NCBI GenBank assembly: GCA_024280875.1
Contig: JAJRPH010000012.1
Span: 1 to 6,528, forward strand
Reading direction: 5' to 3'
DNA length: 6,528 nt
Source of the DNA: Deltaproteobacteria bacterium
GTDB lineage: Bacteria > Desulfobacterota > Desulfobacteria > Desulfobacterales > Desulfosalsimonadaceae
The translations under genes and the position numbers were made by a program. Positions within the stretch are counted from its first letter, which is position 1. Each line of letters begins with the position of its first letter. Positions 1-6,055 of this stretch are shown in pieces. Below the pieces are notes generated by a model. It was not told the DNA's origin, did no database searches, and was given only the letters and a program-made list of their open reading frames with translations.

Positions 1-3000
1 ACTTCTCGGGACAAGGCATCCGTCACCCAGGCGGCCAAAGGATTTTCAGCAACACAGGAAAAACGTCTGGCTGAAACATTTATTTCCAGGATTCAACTGG
101 AACTAGGGCATCTGCATAGATCACGGGCAGAGCTGAACAAACAGCTCAAGGACTACCCTGCCCCGGAAACTGTTCATGAAAAAGACCGCTATGGGGTTTC
201 GCTGTTGTATCATCGCGCCGCTCTTTTAGATAATGCAACGGGTAATTACCCAAACGCATTTGAAAATTTTGCTTTTTCCGCACAACTTTGCCTGAAACTG
301 GAAAATCCGGTAAGTGCCGCCGCAAATATAAAAAACATGGCTGCCGTGGGGCAAAAATTATTTAATCCTCAAACAAACATTGGTTTATCTGATGCACAAA
401 TGCGTCGTTTGCAAAAACTGGACACCCAGACCATTGATCTACTTTCTGAAAATTCAGACATTATCGGTTCGATGATCCAGACGGAGTATCATAATATTTT
501 GGGCGTATTCTATTTTAATGCCGCAGGACAAGTCGATAAATCCCTCAATGCTTCACCTAATACTGCACCCAATATTACAATTAAAGCATCTGTACAAAAA
601 ATTTTACTCCAGCAGCTTGCGGTCAGCCACTTCATCAAGGGACTGGCGCTGTTTGAAAAAAACACCTCCAAAACCACACGGAAACAGCTTGAAACCGGCG
701 CAGCGCTTTACCTGAACATGGCGGCCGTTGCCCGTGCGCTTGGTGATGCGGAAGCTGCGGACCGTCATTATAAGAATACGCTTAAAGTTTCGGAAACCGG
801 TATTTTCCCGGATTTAAAATGGCGGGCGCTGCTGGGTCTGGGTAAACCAGAAAAAGCCTTAGATGTGTTGGAAACAGTTCCCCTGTCCCGGGCCGGATGT
901 GAGCCCATGGAGATTATCCAGGGCTTTGGATCGCTGGTTTTTAAAAAACTGGGAATCAAACAAACGGAAAGCGCATTAAACCTGGCGGAAAAGATTTCCG
1001 AACTGGAACGCTTTAACCGCCTGGCCCCCTTTGTCCTGCCGCAAAACCGGCAGGATAAAATGTTTTTTGCAAAATTGTATCCCCGGTTAGAACGGATCAG
1101 CGGATTTAAAAAAGAAATTGCCGCAGCCGATAAAGACCATCAGCCCTTTTTAAAAGAAAGACTGGAAAATGAACAAAAACTTCTTGGTAATCAAATGGGG
1201 CCGGATAATAAAAATCTTCCGTCACCATTTTCAGACATCCGGAACAAAGAGACTCGGGATCTGGCGATTCGGCTAATGGCAATGGCTGTAAAAATCGAAA
1301 ATACTGCAGATGCTTTAGCGGATGTGAACATCAAATTATCAAATAAAAATAACGATACTGAAAAAAACCGGAACCTGGCAGAAAAACTTGCGCAAACCTG
1401 GCATTTGCTTGTCAGCCAATACCAGTCCCTTGCCGGAAATGCCTTTTATGCACGACCGGTTTCTTCACCGCCTGATTTTATCACCCTGATGTCGCCGGAA
1501 GCATTTGAGGCCATGGATCTTATGGAAGTCCTGTCCGACGATGATGCCGTGGCAAGAATTTTCCATATGGGCATCAAAGATTCCCCGTATGCGGCTTTTT
1601 TAATCACCAAAGAAGGCATCACCGCATTTATCACGGATAATACCGATACATTAAAACAAAAAATCGATGAAACCTTTGACTGGTCAACGCCATATATTGC
1701 TTATGAAAATCCGGCAGCCCTGAATTTTGGGTTCACATACCCTTACGCACTCAGCGCAACGCATCTGGCACGTTGTATAAACAGCCGGAAACCTTTCAAG
1801 CAAAAGCTCATCTCAGTACCGTCGTTTCCGTTTACAAAGCCGGTATCTAAAAAATATGACATCAGATCCTATGAGTCGGTCGCAGAAATAGGCGAAAACG
1901 ATCTCTGGAATGAATTGTCAACCTCCAACACCCTGCTCATCAGAAATGGGCCTTTGGCAGCCTTCACGGTTCCCACCGAACCGATAGACATTGCCCGTCC
2001 ATTTTTTGCGATTTATACAGACACTGACACGCGAATTCAGCTTAAAAAACTACTGGCAAAATCTTCTAATCTCTCATTATCTCTTTTATCCGGAAATAAG
2101 CCGGAAAATGTCTATCTCATCGGCCATCTTTTTTCCATTTACGGATGTCCGGGACTCATTTTTATTCATGATACCAATGACCAGCCGAAACAAATTTCAA
2201 AAAATCTGATTTCAAAGATTCTGGCATCCTATTCTGAAAAATCCGGTATTGAGGCATTAAAATCCGGTTTTTCTACTTTGATCCCTGAACCAGAAAGCGA
2301 TCCTGAAAACATAAATCCGCCTGAAAATAAAGCGACGGAAATTAGACCGGAAAGAATTAGACCGGCCCAGCTCATGTACCTCGGCTATCAGGGGATGACG
2401 AAAAGAGAATCCGCTGCTTTTGCAAAAAACAATTTTATCCAATATGTCAAAGCCGGAAGATCGGATTTTGATCGTCAAGACTTTGTGCCCGCCACCGTGA
2501 AGTTTGAAAATGCTATTTCCGTTGCTAATGAGATTTCCAAATATAGCCGGTATCTGCCGGATTTATATAAATACGCCCGTGAAAGCGCCTACCGCTCCGG
2601 CAACAATGAGGCGGCGCTAATGTTTGCAAAAGATCTTGCCGATCTCCTTGCAGACATTAAACCGGACTCTAAAGCCCACGCGGAAGCCACTCTGCGTCTG
2701 GGACTGATGTATGCTAAAAAAAATGATTATGAAAAGGCGATCCCTGTTATCGAAAGCGCTGTTCACATCATGTCCCGATTGGCGCCGGATGAAGACCTGG
2801 CCCGTGCCTTCATGGAACTGGGTATTGTCCTGGAAAATGCCACAAACTATGAAACCGCGCTAAGCAGGTTTAAAGCCGCAGCAGACCTGAGCCGGACGCT
2901 GAACAAATCGGAACTGCTGGGTGAGCAGTATTTAAACATCGGCCGGGTTTATGATCTCCGCCTAAACCAGTATGCCACGGCCATTTCCAATTATAAAAAA

Positions 3001-5322
3001 GCGTTGGATATTTATACGGCTTCTACCGATATTGAGAAAATAGCTGAATCAAAACTCAACATCGGCCGATGTTACCGCTTGTTGGGAAACTTTTCCAAGG
3101 CTGACCACTTCTATGAGCAAAGCCTTGAACTGATAGAATCCAAAGCCCCGACACAGTTGATGATCAAAGCCAAAATACTCATTGAGCAGGCGAACAATGC
3201 ATGGTTCCAGGGAAGATATGAAGAAGCGTTTAAGATTCAGCGACAGTGCTTTACGATCTCTAAAGAACATAACTTTCCGCTGATGCAGGTTATCTCGCTC
3301 AATACCGAAGGCCTGATCTGGTGGACTCTGGGGGATTATGACAAGGCGCTTGAAGCGCTTAAAAATGGATTAGCCGATGCCGCAAGCTTGAAAATTCGTG
3401 AGGATGAAATTGCCTCGACACTCAATAACATGGGCCTGATATATCGTGACATGGGCAATTATGGAAAAGCGCTGGAAACTTTTGACAAGGCCATTTCAAT
3501 TGACACATCCATTGGTTCAAAATGGGGACTGGCCTATGACTTTCGAAATAAAGGGCTCACTTACCTGAAGCTCAATCAGCCGGAAACAGCCGTGGCCTTG
3601 TTTGATCAGGCGTATGCAATTTCCACTGCCATTGGCAACCGGATTAATGCTGCTAAGGCAATTCTTGGCAAAGGTGATGCGCTGTTTGTTTTAAAAGATT
3701 ATACCGGCGCACAAGCCGCTTTTAAGACTGCCCTGGAACTTTCAGAGTCCATGCTGATCAGGGAAACACAATGGCGTGCATTATTTGGCCTGGCCAGGAT
3801 TCAGATCAACTTTTATAAAGATCTGGACGCTGCTGAAAAACTGCTCCGCAAATCCATTGATGTGATTGAACAACTACGTTCGGACATCAAGGTCAAACAG
3901 CTCAAGGAGAATTTCATTTTCAATAAACTTTCAGTTTATGAAACACTGGTCAAACTGCGGGCAGATAAAAATCAGCCGACACAAGCCTTTGAAATGGCTG
4001 AACGGTCAAGAGCCAGAAATTTTATCGATCTTTTAGGCGGTGCGCAGATAGGGTTTGCGGATGAAGCTGATAATAAACTTTATAAAAAACAACAGATCAT
4101 AAAATCAGAAATTGAAACATCCGAATTATTATTAAAAATGTCCTCAGACCCGTCTGAACGTAAAATTTATGAAGAAACCTTAAAAAAGCTGCAGCATGAT
4201 CTTCAAAACATAATGATTGATATGCAGCTACAAAACCCTCAACTGGCGTCAATGGTTTCAGTCCCCCAGATGGATACGGAAAAACTGCTGAAATATCTGG
4301 AACCGGAAACCGCCCTGTTATCCTATTATCTTCTTGAAAAAGAAATTTTCTGCTGGATTTTGCGGTCCGACAATAAAAATCCTGAAAACCGAATCCAGCT
4401 GATCCGGATTCCGGCAAACAGGGTTGAACTGGAAAAACGGATTTTGGAGTACCGGCGAATCATCCAGAATCTTGAACCCTATGAAAGGCACTCCGCAAAT
4501 TTGTATGCACAGCTGTTTGAACCATTAACAAAGTATCTGGAAGGGGTTCATACTCTTGGTATCATCCCTCACGGTTCTCTGCATTATCTTTCTTTTGCCA
4601 CTTTATACAATGGAAAATCTTTCCTCCTGGATCGATTCTCCCTGTTTTATGTTCCCAGCGCCGCCGTACTGGAATATACTTTAAGCCGACGGATGGCCCG
4701 CCCTTATCGAAGCCCGAAAGTTCTTGCGATAGGCAACCCGGATCTGGGTGATCCGATTTTAGACCTTCCGTTTGCTGAACAGGAAGTTGGAGCCATCAAA
4801 TGGAATTTCCCGGAAATAACTATTTTAACGGGGAAAAATGCAACAAAAGACTGGGTGATTAAAAATATATCCGACTTTGACATAATCCATATTGCTTCTC
4901 ATGGGGAATTTGACCCTGTCAATCCCTTGCTGTCTGCTATTAAACTTGCCGAGCCAGAGGATAAAAACTTTACAAAATCCGATTCCGATGGCAATTTAGA
5001 TGCAGGTGAAATTTTTGGCTTGAAAATAAACGCCGATATGGTGTTTTTAAGCGCCTGTCAGACCGGGCTGGGAAAAATAAGTGAAGGGGATGATGTGGTC
5101 GGTCTCAACCGCGCGTTCTTTTTTGCAGGGACACATACGGTTATATCGAGCCTCTGGCGGGTCAGTGATGTATCCACGGCGATCATGATTAAAACATTTT
5201 ATCGCCTCTATATGAATCAGGACAAGGCTGACTGCTTAACGCAGGCAGCCCTCCATGTAAAAACACGTTACCCTCATCCCGGATATTGGGGGGCGTTCAC
5301 TTTGGTCGGTGATTATTACTGA
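1..5322 (+). CDS. Giant TPR-CHAT protein (caspase-like cysteine protease), 5' end outside the window
   Basis: The frame is open from base 1 to the TGA at 5320-5322, giving at least 1773 residues. A TTG at 205 is only an arbitrary internal start: coding sequence continues upstream of it without a stop and no ribosome site precedes it. Residues are numbered from base 1. Order: helical/TPR-like region (about 1-490), degenerate CHAT-like region (about 497-757), proline/acid-rich linker (about 758-795), TPR array (about 809-1348), coiled-coil-like linker, CHAT protease domain (about 1424-1773). The CHAT domain has the catalytic His in IHIASHGEF (His1634) and Cys in VFLSACQTG (Cys1686), followed by FFFAGTHTVISSLWRVSD, all hallmarks of the family. 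CHAT domains are clan CD peptidases related to caspases and separases; TPRs normally bind a partner or substrate. The substrate and cell location cannot be read here because the N-terminus, including any signal peptide, is missing. Sure of the family, unsure of the role. Confidence 0.95.
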   Translation, partial: TSRDKASVTQAAKGFSATQEKRLAETFISRIQLELGHLHRSRAELNKQLKDYPAPETVHEKDRYGVSLLYHRAALLDNATGNYPNAFENFAFSAQLCLKLENPVSAAANIKNMAAVGQKLFNPQTNIGLSDAQMRRLQKLDTQTIDLLSENSDIIGSMIQTEYHNILGVFYFNAAGQVDKSLNASPNTAPNITIKASVQKILLQQLAVSHFIKGLALFEKNTSKTTRKQLETGAALYLNMAAVARALGDAEAADRHYKNTLKVSETGIFPDLKWRALLGLGKPEKALDVLETVPLSRAGCEPMEIIQGFGSLVFKKLGIKQTESALNLAEKISELERFNRLAPFVLPQNRQDKMFFAKLYPRLERISGFKKEIAAADKDHQPFLKERLENEQKLLGNQMGPDNKNLPSPFSDIRNKETRDLAIRLMAMAVKIENTADALADVNIKLSNKNNDTEKNRNLAEKLAQTWHLLVSQYQSLAGNAFYARPVSSPPDFITLMSPEAFEAMDLMEVLSDDDAVARIFHMGIKDSPYAAFLITKEGITAFITDNTDTLKQKIDETFDWSTPYIAYENPAALNFGFTYPYALSATHLARCINSRKPFKQKLISVPSFPFTKPVSKKYDIRSYESVAEIGENDLWNELSTSNTLLIRNGPLAAFTVPTEPIDIARPFFAIYTDTDTRIQLKKLLAKSSNLSLSLLSGNKPENVYLIGHLFSIYGCPGLIFIHDTNDQPKQISKNLISKILASYSEKSGIEALKSGFSTLIPEPESDPENINPPENKATEIRPERIRPAQLMYLGYQGMTKRESAAFAKNNFIQYVKAGRSDFDRQDFVPATVKFENAISVANEISKYSRYLPDLYKYARESAYRSGNNEAALMFAKDLADLLADIKPDSKAHAEATLRLGLMYAKKNDYEKAIPVIESAVHIMSRLAPDEDLARAFMELGIVLENATNYETALSRFKAAADLSRTLNKSELLGEQYLNIGRVYDLRLNQYATAISNYKKALDIYTASTDIEKIAESKLNIGRCYRLLGNFSKADHFYEQSLELIESKAPTQLMIKAKILIEQANNAWFQGRYEEAFKIQRQCFTISKEHNFPLMQVISLNTEGLIWWTLGDYDKALEALKNGLADAASLKIREDEIASTLNNMGLIYRDMGNYGKALETFDKAISIDTSIGSKWGLAYDFRNKGLTYLKLNQPETAVALFDQAYAISTAIGNRINAAKAILGKGDALFVLKDYTGAQAAFKTALELSESMLIRETQWRALFGLARIQINFYKDLDAAEKLLRKSIDVIEQLRSDIKVKQLKENFIFNKLSVYETLVKLRADKNQPTQAFEMAERSRARNFIDLLGGAQIGFADEADNKLYKKQQIIKSEIETSELLLKMSSDPSERKIYEETLKKLQHDLQNIMIDMQLQNPQLASMVSVPQMDTEKLLKYLEPETALLSYYLLEKEIFCWILRSDNKNPENRIQLIRIPANRVELEKRILEYRRIIQNLEPYERHSANLYAQLFEPLTKYLEGVHTLGIIPHGSLHYLSFATLYNGKSFLLDRFSLFYVPSAAVLEYTLSRRMARPYRSPKVLAIGNPDLGDPILDLPFAEQEVGAIKWNFPEITILTGKNATKDWVIKNISDFDIIHIASHGEFDPVNPLLSAIKLAEPEDKNFTKSDSDGNLDAGEIFGLKINADMVFLSACQTGLGKISEGDDVVGLNRAFFFAGTHTVISSLWRVSDVSTAIMIKTFYRLYMNQDKADCLTQAALHVKTRYPHPGYWGAFTLVGDYY
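700..885 (+). repeat. N-terminal TPR-like helical repeats of the CHAT protein
   Basis: The translation around residues 234-295 has paired amphipathic helices with TPR-type spacing: LYLNMAAVARALGDAEAADR, then HYKNTLKV, then WRALLGLGKPEKALDVLETV. The segment at about 205-350 (HRAALLDNATGNYPNAFENF) is a weaker candidate for the same fold. The consensus is poorer than in the downstream array, so the exact repeat number is uncertain. By position it forms a helical scaffold in front of the degenerate CHAT-like region, mirroring the way the second array precedes the active CHAT domain. Confidence 0.55.
1489..2271 (+). other. Degenerate (pseudo-) CHAT domain inside the TPR-CHAT protein
   Basis: Residues about 497-757 follow the C-terminal CHAT domain segment by segment. 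MEVLSDDDAVARIF then YAAFLITKEGITAFI matches LLKYLEPETALLSY then EIFCWILRSD. ALSATHLARCINSRKPF then LISVPSF matches YLSFATLYNGKSFLLDRF then LFYVPSA. SNTLLIRNGPLAAF matches FDIIHIASHGEF. HLFSIYGCPGLIFIHDTND matches RAFFFAGTHTVISSLWRVSD, and both are followed by a helix ending in SY or LY. The catalytic His motif has become RNGPLA and the Cys motif has become SLSLLSGNK, so the usual dyad is absent. The alignment was made by eye; I infer an inactive paralogous domain, probably with a structural, binding or regulatory role. Confidence 0.6.
2425..4044 (+). repeat. Regular TPR array (about 11-12 units) of the CHAT protein
   Basis: About twelve 40-41-residue TPR units lie between residues 809 and 1348. 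The helix-A glycine, as in YLNIGRVY, LNIGRCY and LNNMGLIY, is encoded at 2701, 2821, 2941, 3064, 3310, 3433, 3553 and 3673. The steps are 120, 120, 123, 246 (two units), 123, 120 and 120 bases. Helix-B segments such as NYGKALETFDKAISI and DYDKALEALKNGL are near consensus. The array ends in EMAERSRARNFIDLLGG (about 3991-4044), a motif commonly found between TPRs and the CHAT domain. The 40-41-residue period, longer than the classical 34, is typical of TPR_12-like repeats in CHAT and LGN-type proteins. The array is expected to form a superhelix that binds a peptide or protein partner. Confidence 0.92.
4270..5319 (+). other. Active CHAT (caspase-like) protease domain
   Basis: Residues about 1424-1773 are a full-length CHAT domain. 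Strand and loop landmarks in order are LLSYYLLEKEIFCWIL, GIIPHGSLHYLSFATL, FLLDRFSLFYVPSAAVLEY, VLAIGNPDLG, LPFAEQEV, IIHIASHGEF with the dyad His at 4900-4902, ADMVFLSACQTG with the dyad Cys at 5056-5058, and GAFTLVGDYY at the C-terminus. Both catalytic residues and the glycine after the His are intact, so proteolytic activity is expected. The domain ends at the natural stop codon with no extension. Confidence 0.95.
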
Positions 5323-5330
5323 TGGCTTCG

Positions 5331-5424
5331 GGATTGCCGATCTTACCGCATCTACTTCGTCAGATGCTTTCCCGCATAGACGACTATAGCGGAAAAGCAT
5401 CTTCCTTGTACCTGCGGCAACCTC
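5331..5424. repeat. Imperfect palindromic intergenic element with strong hairpin (candidate dispersed repeat or terminator)
   Basis: The core stem pairs 5362-5375 (AGATGCTTTCCCGC) with 5389-5402 (GCGGAAAAGCATCT): 13 of 14 bases pair. Inside it ATAG (5376-5379) pairs with CTAT (5384-5387) around an ACGA loop, with one extra A at 5388. Farther out, TTGCCG (5334-5339) is the perfect complement of CGGCAA (5415-5420). The whole therefore reads as a roughly 90-base imperfect inverted repeat just after the CHAT stop codon. It could terminate transcription, but only a weak TCCTTGT follows instead of a T-run, so a REP- or MITE-like dispersed palindrome is at least as likely. Copy number cannot be judged from one window. 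Confidence 0.6.
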
Positions 5425-5450
5425 GACAATCGTTCAATTCATTTTTAAAT
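5423..5450 (+). promoter_or_regulatory. Possible sigma70-type promoter for the SH3-like/M48 gene pair
   Basis: TCGACA at 5423-5428 matches five of six bases of the -35 consensus. It is followed after 16 bases by TTAAAT at 5445-5450, four of six for -10. A perfect TTGACA lies at 5451-5456, but no convincing -10 sits 16-18 bases after it. The AT-rich stretch between the palindrome and the start codon is where a promoter would be expected. The match is weak and could be chance. Confidence 0.3.
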
Positions 5451-5494
5451 TTGACAAATTAATAATAGATTTTCAGACACAAACTTTTTTAAAC

Positions 5495-5500
5495 GAGGTG
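5495..5500 (+). promoter_or_regulatory. Ribosome binding site of the SH3-like gene
   Basis: GAGGTG lies five bases before the ATG at 5506, a good Shine-Dalgarno match at normal spacing. It supports this start, which also gives a complete signal peptide. Confidence 0.75.
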
Positions 5501-5505
5501 TCAAA

Positions 5506-6033
5506 ATGAAACGACCTTTAATTCTCTCTTCAACGCTGCTCTTTTTTTTATTTGTGTTCTTATCCATCAGCTTTGCCGCAACAACCCTGTACGTAACATC
5601 TGAAAATGCGGAGTTAAAATCCGAAAGTTCCAGTTCATCGGCCACCATTGTCGAGTTAAAGCGCGGGTCCTCTCTTATTCTTGTTACCACTGAAGGCAGA
5701 TGGTACAAAGTTACCACATTAATGAACGAGAGCGGCTGGATTTACCGGGGCAAAGTTTCTGAAGAAGAACCTGAAATAGAAGAAGCCGAAGACGATGAAG
5801 GTGGTTTGGGCGGTCTTCTTGGCGGACTTTCCGGAAGTGACATCAATGCGGATGCCGCTGATTCATCACGAAGTATCAGGGGGCTGTCCCCGGAAGCCAA
5901 AGAATATGCTAATACAACCGGCACTCCCCAGCAGAGCCAGGATGCGCTTGATTCCGTGATATCACGGACCGTCAACGATGCGGAGATAAATCAATTTTTA
6001 AAAGAAGGCAAAATCGGCGAATATGCTGATTAA
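5506..6033 (+). CDS. Exported SH3-like domain protein with acidic/glycine-rich linker
   Basis: This is a complete 175-residue protein. Residues 1-24 are a Sec signal peptide: KR, then a long hydrophobic run (LLFFLFVFLSISFA), with likely cleavage after Ala24. Residues about 27-84 read as a bacterial SH3 domain (SH3_3-like): LYVTSENAELKSE, then IVELKRGSSLILV, then GRWYKVTT and SGWIYRGKV. Such domains bind cell-wall peptides or protein partners. Residues 86-98 are strongly acidic (EEEPEIEEAEDDE) and are followed by a glycine-rich linker at about 99-110 (GGLGGLLGGLSG). The last 50 or so residues (RGLSPEAKEYANTTG to INQFLKEGKIGEYAD) look like a small folded helical tail. The protein lies 22 bases before the M48 gene, so the two are probably co-translated partners in the periplasm or envelope; an adaptor or regulator of the peptidase is plausible but inferred. 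No lipobox cysteine is present. Confidence 0.9.
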   Translation: MKRPLILSSTLLFFLFVFLSISFAATTLYVTSENAELKSESSSSSATIVELKRGSSLILVTTEGRWYKVTTLMNESGWIYRGKVSEEEPEIEEAEDDEGGLGGLLGGLSGSDINADAADSSRSIRGLSPEAKEYANTTGTPQQSQDALDSVISRTVNDAEINQFLKEGKIGEYAD

Positions 6034-6044
6034 CAAGTGAGAAT

Positions 6045-6050
6045 GAGAGG
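6045..6050 (+). promoter_or_regulatory. Ribosome binding site of the M48 gene
   Basis: GAGAGG lies five bases before the ATG at 6056. It favours this start over the in-frame ATG at 6083, which has no comparable purine-rich site. Confidence 0.65.
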
Positions 6051-6055
6051 ATACC

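Noticed and set aside
205..207. TTG as the start codon of the CHAT gene
   Set aside because: The same frame stays open and protein-like to base 1, and no ribosome site precedes the TTG; the gene is simply cut by the window edge.
4097..4417. 106-codon minus-strand open frame
   Set aside because: It lies entirely antisense to the conserved start of the CHAT domain, has low-complexity aromatic/serine content without a recognisable domain, and has no upstream signals.
5451..5479. Perfect TTGACA at 5451 as the -35 of a strong promoter
   Set aside because: At 16-18 bases downstream the hexamers (TCAGAC, CAGACA, AGACAC) match the -10 consensus poorly, so I preferred the weaker but better balanced pair just upstream.
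5445..5717. 90-codon minus-strand open frame over the SH3-like gene start
   Set aside because: It is antisense to a gene with a clear ribosome site, signal peptide and SH3-like domain, and its product resembles nothing known to me.
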